Shown: positions 40,701 through 53,290, counted from the first letter of the stretch. The stretch is 64,000 nucleotides of DNA from Arabidopsis thaliana (GCF_000001735.4 NC_003071.7:5077151-5141150); one strand, 5' to 3'. Translations and numbers: made by a program. The notes: generated from the letters alone by a model not told the origin.

Positions 40701-41336
40701 ATGAGAACGATATTCAGAAGGCGCTTGATATACTCACAGACCCAAAAGTTAATTCAACGATACAGGCTTACATTGAATCGAGGAAAAGAAAACGGCAAGA
40801 ACAACTGGTAGGCATATCAGTTGCTGAACTTGTGTCTATGGGCTTTGAACGAGGAAAAGGTAAATTTCCCATCTGGATAGTTTCTGCAATTGCATATATT
40901 GTAAAAGTCCACGGTAGAGAATTGATGATCTCTGGTTTGCACTGCAGCTACCTCTGCTTTGGAAGCTGGTGGCAGCCGAGAAGATACAATCCAAAGGCTA
41001 CTATCTGCATCAGTAGCAAATCCAGGAACTACTACTACCTCTGTTATAAATGCAACAAGTAGCACAAACAATGTGGGTGCGGAGAGCAGTGGTTTTGGCG
41101 GTGGGGCAGAGCAGGACTCTGAGATGAAAGATGAAACAACGGATGACATTGCAAACCGAGCAAGCACATCCAGTGACGGCATGGAAGAAGAGCGGGACTC
41201 TGAGATAGAAGATGAAATAGCAGACGAGATTGCAAGGGTCGATGCTTTGTCGGCTTATGATATCAATCTTGACAAGGAAATTGAAGCTATAAATGAGTAC
41301 CTGGCCATGCTGGATGCATCCCAGGAGTCTTGTTGA
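37731..41336 (+). CDS. NUB1: NUB1 homologue (UBL-UBA protein), 10 exons
   Basis: Host gene for a 562-residue adaptor expected to bind NEDD8/ubiquitin-like conjugates and deliver them to the proteasome. Exons: 37731-38026, 39081-39203, 39291-39387, 39478-39513, 39610-39797, 39897-39999, 40087-40268, 40342-40419, 40663-40859, 40948-41336; all introns are GT-AG and all joins keep frame. Residues 1-75 are ubiquitin-like (FAGKILKDDGDATLTLSQLG). Residues about 100-280 are helical, TPR-like (AHGKDLSRVRLLQAGQSPEM). Three UBA domains follow: about 284-325 (VMGMGFQEKDAKRAL), 357-397 (LVSIGYARELAAESL) and 418-458 (LVSMGFERGKATSAL). The tail is acidic. The length equals the A. thaliana protein as I recall it. 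No damage seen. Confidence 0.93.
38060..38915 (+). repeat. Tandem array in NUB1 intron 1
   Basis: Seven units of 120-134 bp, marked by TGGTTTGGTTGTT at about 38081, 38201, 38333, 38467, 38592, 38725 and 38857. Each carries GTCTAAAGTTTGAAAC and TGTTTGCAAGAAC. The array fills most of the 1054-bp intron 1. Small open stretches on the minus strand across it are not genes. Confidence 0.9.
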
Positions 41337-42504
41337 AGAGCGGGTCGTTCTGGAGAAAAGTTGGAGATAACGAATAATACCGAGTTGTTGCATTGCCAAT
41401 CTTGGTTGGTATGCTTGCTACCTTACTTAGTATGTTTAGTAGGATTTGCTATGCAGAAACTGATTCATGAGAGTGATATTATCTTGTTGCTTCTTAGTTT
41501 AGGGGTTTTAACAAATTTTGGGGATTTTTTAACACAGCTTGACTTTTATATAACTACTATACCTTTTTAGTCCGTAATATTGAAGGTGCTTGTCTCTAAA
41601 ATATTTCTGACTTGCCATGTTAATGTGGGTTAAAAAGCCAACTCAAATCCAGCCTACGAGAAAGCTGGCCAATAAAAACTAAAGTCGAATAACAAAAAAT
41701 TAAGTGAGCACTAATTTATTTTAAAATTAAAGTAATGTTTATTTTATACAAGGGTGAAAAAATTGAGTTGTTGCTGAAGTAAGATGATATTGATGTGAGA
41801 ACAATAGCTCAGAAGATGCAAATGAACTTTGCAAAGTATCGGGATATATACAGTGCTATCTGCTTTAGATCCAAGGTTACAATTTCAAATACTTAAAGTT
41901 ATATTTATTTCTTACAATGTTTTAATAGTTGATCGGACTTATTAGAAATCAAATAGGTTCACTATTTTATATCTAATTTTTTGATCATGTATCAAATGCA
42001 TACGCAAATCATGTAATGGTAAAAGAATTGTAATAAATGAATAGGAAAAGATTTTTTTTTGCCAAAAACAAAATGTATATATAGATATCAAATATTTATT
42101 CTCAAATCATTTTTTGTAATGTAATGTTAAATTAAATTCAGAAAAATATAAAAAATGGATCAAAAATTTTTTTTTATATAATATTCATTGTTTTTAAACT
42201 CGACCTGGATGGTAAACCGGACTACCTTCTGAGTCACGGGTCATTGGTTTGCTTGGGTTCGATCATAGATTAATTGATTAAAATTTATTTAATATATTTT
42301 ATATTTACACATATTATATAGTTTTTATAAATGTAAAAATAAAAGTAATCATATTGTGTTTAACAAAATATGAAGTTTAACAATAATAACAATGTGATTA
42401 AAAATTTTAAATCTAACTAAAGTATAAAACCGCAACAAATATTAAAACAACATACATAAATAAACTAATAAACATCGCGAATTCAAAACAAGTCAATATT
42501 TTTG
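41337..42504. other. NUB1 3' untranslated region and AT-rich spacer
   Basis: The first 200-250 bases are presumably 3' untranslated sequence. The remainder is AT-rich with no gene. GGGTTCGATC at about 42257-42266 is a weak B-box match only. Confidence 0.5.
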
Positions 42505-43815
42505 GGAGATTTGTAAAACTACCCTTTTTTACTACCCTTTTGCAACAATACCCTTTATCTTGTCCAATTCTAAAAAATACCCCTTCCATTTAACACAATG
42601 ACCAAATTAACCTCATCTAATATGAACATGTAATTAGAAACTGAAATTTTCTCACCAAATTTTTGGCGCCAAAATTTATTTTTCCCGCCAAAAACAAATT
42701 TCCGCCAAACCTTTTTCCGCCAAAAAAAAAATTCCCTCCAAATTTTTTTTCGTAACAAATTTTTTCTCAGCCAAAAAAAATCTTTTAAAAATCCTTGTAA
42801 ATTTTTTTGACGGGAAATAGATTTACATGGGATTTTAAAAGGGTTTTAAAAGATTTATAAGGGATTTTAAAAGAATTTTAAAATATTTACAAGAGATTTT
42901 AAAAGGGTTTTAAAAGATTTACAAGAGATTTTAAAAGGGTTTTAAAAAATTTACAAGAGATTTTAAAAGGGTTTTAAAATATTTACAAGGGATTTTAAAA
43001 TGAGATTTTAAAAGGTTTTAAAAAGATTTACAAGAGTTTTTAAAGGGTATTCTTGTAAATTCTTTAAAAATCTTTTAAAAACCATTGTACATCTTTTAAA
43101 ACCCTTTTAACCCATTTAAAAATCTCTTATCAATCTTTTAAAACCATTTTAAAATCCCTTATAAATCTTTTAAAACACTATTAAACCCTTTAAAAATTTC
43201 TTAAAAAAGCTTTGTAAATCTTTTAAAGCCCTTTAAAATCTGTTGTAAATAATTTAAAACTCTTTTAAAACAATTTTAAACCCTTTTAAAATCTATAAAG
43301 AAAACCTTTGTAAATCTTTAAAATCCCTTGTAAATCTTTTAAAACCCTTGTAAAATCCTTTGTAAATCTTTTAAAATCCCTTGGATATATTTTAAAACCC
43401 TTTTAAAATCCCTTGTAAATATTTTAAAACCCTTTTAAAATCCCTTGTAAATCGTTTAAAACCCTTTTAAAATCCCTTGTAAATTTATTTCCCGCCAAAA
43501 AATTCTTTTTTGCGGGAAAATTTGTTTGAAAAAAAAATTGGCGGGAATTTTTTTTTTCGAAAATTTTTGGCGAGAATTTTTTTTCGAAACTTTTTGGCGG
43601 GAAATTCTTGGCGAGAAATTCTTGGCGGAAAATTTATTTTGGAATATTTTAGGAGAAAAATATTAATATTTCATTTGGTCAACCTAAAACCATTTCCAAA
43701 TTGGGATAAAATGGTCATTAAAAATTTAAAGAGAGTAAGAATGAAAAGGGCTAAAAAAAAGGGTAGAGTTGAAAAGGAGCATCATCAAAAGGGCATTAGA
43801 AAGAATTATTTCTAG
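42505..43815. mobile_element. Foldback-like element with long subrepeat-filled inverted arms
   Basis: The two halves mirror each other. Outer zones carry CTACCCTTTTTT and CTACCCTTTTGC at the left against AAAAGGGTAG and AAAAGGGC at the right. Middle zones carry CCGCCAAA units (42660-42730) against TTTGGCGGG units (43490-43630). Inner arms are long runs of TTTTAAAAGGGTTTTAAAAG / ATTTACAAGGGA (42820-43030) against AAAACCCTTTTAAAATCCC / TTGTAAAT (43060-43480). There is no coding sequence. Foldback element or MULE-type TIR element are both possible. Confidence 0.7.
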
Positions 43816-44479
43816 ATTCGAACCACTACTGTAATCCCGAGCTATAGCTCTTGTCTCATTGAGCTTGTATGGCTCACATTAAAAATTTATCCATCATATT
43901 GTGATGAATAAATCTTTTACATACATGAAAAAATTTCTATGTACGAACATAATTACAGAGACGAGAGACTGGTTTGGTGACTCATGCATTCATCTCTAAT
44001 GATCTTGATGGATCATGAAATCATCAAGATTCAAGTCCTCCTAAAAATAAATTGATACACATGAACGTCGACACTTGATATCCAGATGTATATTTAGTTG
44101 AAAGTAGCTAGTCTTTATTTTTTATTTTATTTTTGATCAAACTTAGCATTCTATTAAAAATAAAAATTTAACCTCCATAAAAAGAGGATACATTAAAGCT
44201 ACAAAGAGGTGAACCAACCAACAAAGCGATTGTGTAAGAAAGGAAACTAAAACTAGCAACAAAGCTCAAATAGAGACTTAGGGATAAGGCTGAACTCACG
44301 AGTTCTGCCTTAGTAGAATCTTAACGAAGGCCATCGATAACGTAGTCATCATGAAATTTGTAGTCTATAGATAGTATATAAAAGAAAGACGGTATTATTT
44401 TCTTCTTAATTGTCCATGTTTAATTAGAACACAAAAGAACGATCACGATATCACTCAACGACGGTAAGAAGTTAGAAGT
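43816..44479. other. Spacer without recognised gene
   Basis: On the minus strand, 43824-43815 reads GGTTCGAATC, a B-box match, with TAGCTCGGG upstream (43844-43836), hinting at a tRNA-derived relic. The rest shows nothing recognisable. Confidence 0.4.
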
Positions 44480-46252
44480 TAGAAGCGTCGCTGGTGTATA
44501 AGAAGCTCCAGAATTATTGCTCACCCAGCCACAGATTAGACCACCTAAAGGATGATTGTTCTCTAGTGGCAAGACGTTCTCAAGAAGACATGATGTCCCC
44601 CGCCGTTCTAGCCCTAGAGATAAGAGAGATGGTGGCTCTGATTATGGAACCTTTAAAGGGTTTTCCCACTCGAGGGGATGGGACCATACCCCCTCAAGAT
44701 CCCATCACACAAGATCAGGTTACCAAACAGAAAGATCTAGAATGTTTAAGGAAGCTGGCGCCGATCTTAGAAAAAGAGAGGATAGAGCTTTAGCAAGATC
44801 CTCCCCTGAGTTTAGTGAACCTGGCATATGGGCTAGTGTTTCCCTTCCTCACAATCTGAGAGCTTCTCTCTCTAGGAGACCTCTGGCACCAAAATCTCTT
44901 CAGTCGCAGGAGAGATGATCCTTGTCAATTTCTGGATCCAGGCTTGTAGAAAGGGAAGGAAGTGGGGTGAGGAACAAGGGCAAAGGGAAGATTTTGGATA
45001 GTCCCTAGACCCATGAGATACCAGTATCTGTCTTACCAGCTGTTGGCCTTGCTGGGACCTCTAAAAGGCATGGATCTCGGGATCATGTCTAGGTGGAAGC
45101 TTTCGAGGCTGCAGTTGATGAAGTTAGAGAAGTAATGTCCTAGTATGTCAACTGTCCGGATCCCACAGAAAGGGCTACAAGAAGAGAGAGTGTCCGATAG
45201 GCAGAACAGTTAGGGGAAATTGAAGCTACTGTAGAGAGAATGTTGAGGTCAGCTATTCCAACACCTGTCTCATCCCTCCATACAGAAGTAACTTCCTCTA
45301 GCAGAGGCAGAGGCCATGTTTCTCATTGGCTGGGACGTGTTAATGGACCAACAGACAAGCTAAGGGTCAAGAAGATATTGGTCAGCAAGAGGAAGCCAGG
45401 CAGACCAACACGGCGTAAGGCAAGCCCTAAGGCTTTGGCTGGGGTCAAATCAAAGAAGCAGCACCGGCTCAACCAAGCCACCATTCCTTTCTCGCACAGA
45501 AGGCTTAACCTTGATCAGTCTCTGGACCATTGGGAATTCAAGGCTCCGGAATCCATCCACAAGCCTCATGTAAAAATCATGAGCTACAACTGTCAAGAGC
45601 TGGGGAATCCTAAGACAGTTCGCAAAGTGAGGAAGATCCATAAGAAGATCTCCCTTGATATCATCTTCCTCATGGAAACGAAGAACTAGTCTGCTACAAT
45701 GGTTAAGAAGCTAGAGTTTCTCAAGAGCTACAAGTCTCTACTAGTCCCTCCTCAAGGTCATGGAGGAGGAGGGTTAGCTTTGTTTTGGAAGTCTGATTTG
45801 GAGATGTTGATTTCCTCCACATGTGATAATTTTATTGACATTACTATCACTTTCCAAGGATCAAGTTTCCTTGCTACCTTTGTTTATGGTGAACCTGACC
45901 AGACAAAGAGGTCGTCTCTCTGGAATACCCTGTTGGCTCTTGGCGAATCACGGGATGAGCCCTGGTTCTTCATAGGGTATTTTAACAAAATTTTAGATAA
46001 TACTGAAAAGGCTGGAGGACCAGAAAGAGCTGAGACTTCCTTTGTTGAGTTCAGGTCCCTATTGTCGGAGTGTGGGCTCTTTGATCTAAAGCATTCAGGC
46101 AATTTCCTGTCTTGGAGAGGAGTGAGGCATTTCCACTTAGTGCATTGTACACTGGATAGAGCATTGGCTAACACTGCTTGCTTTGATCTCTTCTCTCGAG
46201 GGCGCAGTGAATATATGAAGTTTGAAGGGACTGACCATAGACCTGTCCTATC
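44480..46252 (+). pseudogene. LINE 5' part: ORF1 remnant and APE-type endonuclease
   Basis: Remains of an L1-type LINE. At 44500-44560 a zinc-knuckle-like YCSPSHRLDHLKDDC has one cysteine replaced. ORF2 endonuclease starts near 45580: SYNCQELGNPKTV, then IIFLMETKN followed by a stop (45687-45689), GHGGGGLALFWKSD, IGYFNKILDN (usual D changed to Y), LVHCTLDRALAN and GTDHRPVLS at the end. Several stops break ORF1. The frame is cut at 46252 by the minus-strand Athila-like element, and the rest of ORF2 resumes at 55215. Confidence 0.85.
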
Positions 46253-48238
46253 TGATAATAACTTTTTAAGATCAATTAATCCTAAAGCACTATCATGTCG
46301 TTGTAGTACTGAAGGTTGTCAATCCAAATGGGTGTGATGCTAGCAATCAAGATGCAATCAGAGTTCACAGAGTCAAGCCAAGCAATAACAGGTTTTGGGG
46401 TGTTCTAGCAGTCCTAAGTGAATATGGAGGAAACAGAAAATCAAGCAGAAACAATAAAACACTCGACCAACACAACTCGTTTCAGAGCACTGGGTGGGGT
46501 CGAGTGACTGGTCAAGTAACAGACAGAAAATGTAACAGGGATACTCGACTACAAAGACAACTAGGTGGTCGAGTATTAGGTCGAGTAACACGCAAAAATT
46601 GCAAAAACTAAGTAACGGTCACAAGATGCAGTAAACAGTAGTAGAGTAAACAAAGAAATCAATTAGTTAAAGAATTCCCGAGGATGGGGTAATTGAGTAG
46701 TTTTGTTTCCTCAGTTTACAGGTGATTGACATGCTCAATAAATTATCCCTAGATAACAAGTTCGGTAACCAAATCTAAGTGCCACCGCAACAGAGACCCT
46801 CAAGTTAAACTAGTCCCAAACTCAATCAGCATTCACGAGAGCTAACCTAACAGGCATTACGAATCAACAAGTTAAAGCCAAAACGCTCCCTGCAACCAAT
46901 ACATGGGTACAGAGCCACAAATTTCTGGAATTATTGTTTCAGACATTTCATCGAACATCTTTTGGGCGCGGAAATGTTTGGGCTCAAATTCCAGTTGATC
47001 AGAAAGCAATAGGCATTAAGAACAACTAATCCAGAAGGGATCTATAAATCAAAGTCAACCACCTAGCATACTGAGAATTCTAAACTACACTAACCCATCC
47101 TCAGAAACTTATTCACTACTTAGACATCATTGCAGAGAACATAAACGATGAATAGAATGAAAACATAATAGCAACATAGTAATAGCAATATGAAAACAGG
47201 ATGAACAACTTAGTAAACGAAGATGAAAAGCAAATACTGAATACTGAATAGATTAAGAACACAGTGTCTGCGGAATAAAACTTAGTTAACGAAAATTTAA
47301 AATACATGCTACTTATAGCGAAATATTCCGAAACTCTAATACTCAAAACGACGCAGTATCGAGACGGATTAAGAACGGTACTCAACCCAGGTGGTCAAGT
47401 GAATGGTCGAGTGATAAGCTGGAGTCTTCTTCTCTTCCTTGTGCTCGAGTGTCTGGTTGAGTGCGGAATGGAGAAAACTCTGAAGCTGACAGTCGAGTAT
47501 GAAGTCGAGTGATAGAGATCGTGGTACTTGGCTTGTTGGTAGAGCGATTGATCGAGTGGATGATGATGGTGATACTCGACCTGTTGTTAGAGTGATTGAT
47601 CGAGTGAATGATGATGGTGGGATTGACCATGTTGGTAGAGTGATTGGTCGAGTGAATGATGATGGTAATACTCGTCCTGTTGGTAGAGTGATTGGTGGAA
47701 TGAATGATGATGGTGGGACTCGGCCATGTTGGTAAAGTGATTGGTCGAGTGAATGATGATGGTGATACTCGACCTGTTGGTAGAGTGATTGGTCGAGTGA
47801 ATGATGATGGTGGGAGTCGGGCATGTTGGTAGAGTGATTGGTCGAGTGAATGATGATGGTGATACTCGATCTGTTGGTAGAGTGATTGGTCGAGTGAATG
47901 ATGATGGTGAGACTCGGCCATGTTGGTAGAGTGATTGGTCGAGTGAATGATAGAGTGTTACGGTCGAGTGATTTGCTGTAGAGGTTGTGGCCGAGTACTT
48001 CAGGAACTCGAGGATGACTGTACTCGAGCTCGTGGTCGAGTATGTTGATTTGATCAGGTCCACTTTTTCCAATTAGCTCACCAACAGCTCCAAATCACCT
48101 GAAAACAACACAAATATGCAATATGCATGCAAAACTATCCTAGACATGCAAAGTGATGAAAAATGATTAGAACTGGTATAAAATAGTGGTGATATGACAC
48201 AAATGGATGCTCAAAACGTGTAAAATGCACACTTATCA
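46253..48238 (-). repeat. 3' LTR of the minus-strand Athila-like element
   Basis: Plus-strand ends TGATAATAAC and CACTTATCA; 1986 bp. A 48-bp tandem array (about 8.5 units, 47520-47945) lies upstream of the minus-strand TATA-like CTATAAGTAGC (about 47319-47309). It matches 53436-55209 apart from the array length and scattered changes. Confidence 0.88.
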
Positions 48239-48276
48239 AGTCTCCCAAACTTAGTCTTTGCTTGCCCTCAAGCAAA
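48239..48276 (-). promoter_or_regulatory. Polypurine tract and adjacent hairpin, minus-strand Athila
   Basis: The minus strand reads TAAGTTTGGGAGACT (48253-48239) just before the LTR. Ahead of it is a hairpin with 8-bp stem TTTGCTTG / CAAGCAAA and loop AGGG (48276-48257), the same as in the plus copy. Confidence 0.8.
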
Positions 48277-50100
48277 CAATTAAGAACAAGCTGGAGGTGA
48301 GGTTTGAAAGCGGTGACTCAGAACCAAAGCATGAGATATGACAATTAAGATCAATGTTTAAGCTAACAGTTCTAAAATGCGAGGTGATCGACTTCTACTT
48401 AAAAACTTTAGCCATGCTCTATTATGATCCAAATTCACACTTAGTTGCACAATACGTCAAGATCAACCAATCCCTTTAATATTCATTAAGTTTGGGAACG
48501 TGAATCAAGATATGCATTGCTAGTGAACTCATTTGGATAAGGATGGGTTATGAGACAAAGATGGTCCCTTAAAGGTGGTTCAGACTTTAATAACACGGGA
48601 CTCTCAATGAAAAAGGACTGAGCTTTAGAAGAATGATAAAGGTAAGTGTCAACCTATGCATATAAGAATAGCACCACATCTACCCAATGACATAAACCGT
48701 GAATAACAAGTAGATGGTCGTATCTCTAAACCCAATGATGATCCTAAGTCTACCCTTTTGCACTAAAGGCATATTTCGATTTTTTCTTGGATCAACTCAT
48801 TTCCTTTCATTTCTTTGGCTCTTGCTTTTAAGGAGAAGCTTTTCTTAAACTCTATTAGTCTAGTCTTGTGAATTGGGTTTTTCTTAAACTCTAATGGCTC
48901 TTATGATTTTTTTCCTTTCTTTTTTGTTTTTGTTGCCATTTTTTTTTTCTAGAGTATATCTTATCATATCTATGCTTCCCAAACATTCACTAGACCTCAA
49001 TATGATTTTCAGCTTCCTTCTCCTAAAGATCCTAACCCGTTTTCTTTCTTTTTCTTTTCACACTCAATCTCAATCTCCAAATAAGTTCTCACCTATTCCT
49101 ACCAAGTCCGAAAACGCGGATTGGAACTACATGAGTAACTACTCTTGTCGGCTCAAACCTAACATGTTCTACCAAGCTCAATCCTGAAAATAGGCCTCAC
49201 ATGCTCTCACAAATAACATGGCTTGAAAGAAGGGTTGGTTATGGGTGGGGGAACTACTCCAATAATGGAAGCAGCAACTTGGATTAGCAAGAGTGGTGAA
49301 TAAGTGAAAGAAAATCCAAATATGTATTCTGTCTATGAGTTCAAAACCGATGCAAACATGATAATTATAAGTCGGATTCAAGTTCAAATTGACAGGAAAA
49401 GGTGTCATGACATGCAACGACTGGTATCTATAGAACATGGTGCGGTTTTACTTCAAAGTCATTCAAATGCATCAGAGAACTAATAACTCATTTAATGAAT
49501 CATCATGCTTACAAGGTTATCTCCTCATTGTCCCCTATGCATATGCAACAATTCTAAATGAAACACTCTAGACTCTATCCTAAATGTAATGCAACTACAT
49601 GAACCCTCTGTTTTTGTGAAATCATTTTCTGAAATTTTTCAATTTTTTTTGTTTTTTCTATGCCTTAGATGAATGCAGACTCGACGCAAGAGTATATACA
49701 ATGCAACACACACTTCCTGAGCCCTCCCCCAAACTTAAATCACACAGTCCTCTGTGTGGCCAAATTTGGAAGAGAGTACTCAGGATAAAACACATCACAT
49801 AAACAAAATATAAACAAGAGATGGTATAGTACAATGGTGAATTGAGGCACTTACCTAAGTCAAAGAATGAACGGAGTTGGTCGTCAATGGCTGCCTGTGA
49901 TTGCTCCCAGGCCATTGAAGAGTCGCCTTATTCTGTCTCAGCTCCAACATGTCGGTACTCGACCTCCCTTCTTCTACTAGGGCCAGCACTACGGTAGAGT
50001 GATCTCTTGGCGTGGATAAGCTAAAACATGGTCGAGTATTTTTCATTACTCTGTGGTCGAGTATACTGATGTACTCTCATAGCCAGAATCCACTTCACTC
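48277..50100 (-). other. 3' non-coding region of the minus-strand Athila
   Basis: Aligns in outline with 15428-17065 of the plus copy. A short minus-strand segment near 50046-49855 (with TDMLELRQNKATLQWPG) may be the stub of a deleted ORF-1 region, but no clear family match is seen. Confidence 0.55.
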
Positions 50101-50497
50101 ATCTCTTTATACTTATCTCTTGAAGACACTAACCAAATGCATCAAAAACAACAAGGAAAAATAAAGATATGTACAAAGATAGACATGGGATTTCCTCCCA
50201 AGTGAGCTTGTTTTAAGTCCTAAGCTTGACTTCTCATACTCATTAGGCTTAGGGTGGGTTGTAGAGAGGAAATGAGGTCTCCTCCCTTCTTGAGTAGAAT
50301 GATCATCATACTCATTAGGGTTTCTTGACAGGTCTGCAATTGGGTACTCAGTGGCCATGTCCTCACAGTAAGGTTCCTTTTTAATCAAGATAGTCTTCTC
50401 CACTAAACTATTCCGATGTGAATTCACATCCTTCTTTGCTGACCAGAATAGTGGCTCCCTCGTCAGGGGCGTCCTTGATGTTGAGTGGTACTTGGTT

Positions 50498-51409
50498 GGC
50501 TTTTCCATTGAGCTCCTTGATTTGATCCTTCAGCTCTTTCACAATATATGTTAGCTCTTGTATGGCTTTGTCCTGCCATTTAGATCTCTCCTTGAGTTCT
50601 AACTAATCATTTGATGTTTGAGTGCTTGCCTTGAGTTGTTTGGTCGAGCATGAGCTTTCAGGACAAGTTGGAGGCTTCTTCGAGTTGTTGGTGGCATCAG
50701 TTGGTCGAGCATGTGTTGAACTTACTTCATTAGCTTCCATAACCTTTGTGTCAGACCCCATCAAGCCCTTGTAAACCTTTGAGCCAACTGCAGCCTTGTG
50801 TGAGTCTAATGGCTTCTCAGAACTCAAAGTTTCACTAGGGAGATACCCAGCTTTACCACTCTTGGTCAAAACAGTTTTTGAATTATTTGCTTCTTCAAGT
50901 TTCACTAGCAGTTCACCAGCTAGCCGATCCACTTCCTTAACTAAGAAGGTCTGTTCTTCTATTGTCGGCTTCTTCATAGCATCATTGATTTCAAACTTCA
51001 TTTCAAAATTCTTCCCCACATTAAGATCAATATTTCCTTGCTTAACATTTATGATTGCTCCAGGTGTAGCCAAAAAGGGTCTTCCTAATATCAAGGGATA
51101 TTTTGGTTCTTCATCCATGTTTAGCACTACGAAGTCTGTAGGCACCTACACATTTCCAATCTTGATAGGCAAATCTTCTAATAACCCATGAGGTAGTCTA
51201 ACAAACCTATCAGCCAAGATCAAGGAGATATTGCAGTATTTATACTTGTTGAAACCCAAATTCTTAGCTACTGAGAGTGGCATGAGATTTACTGATGCTC
51301 CTAGGTCACAAAGGCATTTATTAATGAACCTAGGGAGCATGGTAGAGTGAATGAACCAGGGTCTCCTAGCTTTTCTGAGACATCGTTCTCCTGTATGATG
51401 GCATTGCAC
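50498..51409 (-). pseudogene. Athila protease with coiled-coil tail, minus strand
   Basis: The protease core CLCDLGASVNLMPLS (about 51310-51266), ADRFVRLPHGLLEDLPIKIG and [19 protein letters not shown] (about 51105-51049) are clear; a stop at 51146-51148 lies between. After the protease comes a Ser/Thr-rich stretch, a stop at 50603-50605, then LELKERSKWQDKAIQELTY and IVKELKDQIKELNGK, matching the extension of the plus copy. No RT follows. The sequence further on (about 50230-50180) again matches the plus copy near 12720-12770. Confidence 0.82.
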
Positions 51410-53290
51410 TCATGGCTCAGAACTGTTGTTTTTTGAACCTCTTGAATTCTCTTCATGATCAAGTCTTTGAGGAACTTTTGGGAATCCGGGATACGCGTGC
51501 GAGCATCAGCAAGAGGTATCCTTAATTCGACTTCCTTGGTGTTCTTGGCAAACATAGCTCTGTACTTATTTTCTAACTCTTTCTTCTGTCGACCAGGAAA
51601 TGGAAGTGTGGGCTTGTAAGGAGGAGGAATGAATGCTTTCTCATTGTTTTTAGCAGCAACTAGTTTTAGAGCAGCGGATGATGTTAATGGATTTGTTGGT
51701 CGAGTATCAAGGTCGAGTATGGGCTCGAGTACTTCAATTGGTTTATCAACTTGATCTTCATTGAGACTGAAATCTTCCCCATCTTGGTATGCACTGTCCT
51801 CAGTGACTGACTTGGGTCTCTCTCTAGTGGATTACTCTCTTCCACTCCTTATGGTGATAGCATGAACATTAGCATACTCCTTGGGATTCTGAATTGACTT
51901 CCCTGAAAGTCCTGTAACTTTGGGAGCAGAGGTAGATGCGGATTGTCCTTCCAAGTATCTGACTTTGGAATTCAACGCCTCCACTTTTGCATTCAGGTCA
52001 TTGTAGTTGCAGTCTACCTTATGGTGCAATTCAGATATCTTTTTAGCAATCTCAATGGAGCTAGATACTTGTCCCTGTAGCAGCTATTGTAGCATTTGTT
52101 TCATGTCAGCGTCAGGAGCAGCATGACCTTGGTGTTGCTGAATGCAAACCCCGGTGGTGGTTGCTGTTGGTAGTTCCCCTGAAATTGCTGCTTGGAACAA
52201 AACCTTGATTATAGGGAACAAAAGGTTTGTTTTGACCTTGTTGTTGCTGTGGAGGATACACTTGATCCTGTGGATTAGCAACGTTAGTGCTGCGGTAAGA
52301 GTGGTTGGGGTTGTTTGTCTTGAAGTTGTTGTACCCTTTGTAGCCACCTTGATTGTGGATGTAGCTAACTTCCTCGTCATCAACAAGGAAGTGCACATGC
52401 TTCTGCTGGCTAAAAAGAATCTTGTCCTGCTTGTCATTCAGTGCTTTGATCTCTTTCTTGTGTTTGTCATCCGAGTCAGTTGTTCCTCTGATGGTCCTGT
52501 TGCAGTCCTCGTTGTAATTTCCATCTGACTGAGCTAGGTTCTCAACCAATTCCCAGCCTTCTTCAACATCTTTGTTCTGGAAATTTCCATTGCTGGCGGT
52601 ATCCAGAAGCATTCTTATGCGTGGTAGAACACCTCTGTATAAAGTGCTGAGCATAGAGGCTTTCTTGAAGCCATGATGAGGGCATTGGTTGGTGTAACCC
52701 TTGAAACGCTCTCATGCTTCACAGAAGCTTTCACCAGTCTTCTGTGAAAAACAAGAGATCTCATTTCTGAGTCTTGCAGTTCTGGCGTTGGAGAAGAACT
52801 TTGCCAGAAAGGCCTTCTTGCAATCATCCCAGGTGGTGATTGAGTCATGGGACAGATTCTTTACCCAGATGTGTGCTTTGTCGCCCAAGGAGAATGGAAA
52901 CAACCGGAGCTTGAATCCATCTTTACTGACACCGTTGATTTTGGTTAGGCTGCAAAGCATATCAAATTTATCCAAGTGATCGAGTGGGTCTTCCATAGGC
53001 AGACCATGGAACTTGTTTCCCTGAATCATCGAGATGAGACCACTCTTAATCTCGAAATTGTTGTTTTAGACAGCAGGAGGTGCAACTCTTTTCCTCAGAC
53101 GGTGATTCCTTGGTGCATCTCCAGCACCAATGTTGGTGGGTACATTCGGGTCATCTTGTTCATCAGCCATTTTGAATGGATGGTGGTGTTCAAGGTCGAA
53201 TGTGTTTATCCTTTCCCTAAGTCTTCTGTTGAAGCAGTTGATGTTATCGTTGAAAAGGAGATTCTGGTTGTGTTTTGATCTAGTTTGCAT
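51410..53290 (-). pseudogene. Athila gag, minus strand, broken
   Basis: Starts at ATG complement 53290 (MQTRSKHNQNLLF). Blocks [57 protein letters not shown] and [20 protein letters not shown] match the other copies. Stops near 53066 and 52712 and at least two frame changes after 52112 break it. The C-terminal part is Gln/Asn-rich. Confidence 0.85.

Noticed and set aside
47369..48072. Minus-strand frames rich in HHHSLDQSLYQ-type repeats
   Set aside because: They are translations of the 48-bp LTR minisatellite and are open only because the unit length is a multiple of three.
49658..49915. Minus-strand 85-codon frame with a hydrophobic stretch
   Set aside because: It lies in the Athila 3' non-coding region, is not conserved in the plus copy and shows no family motif.
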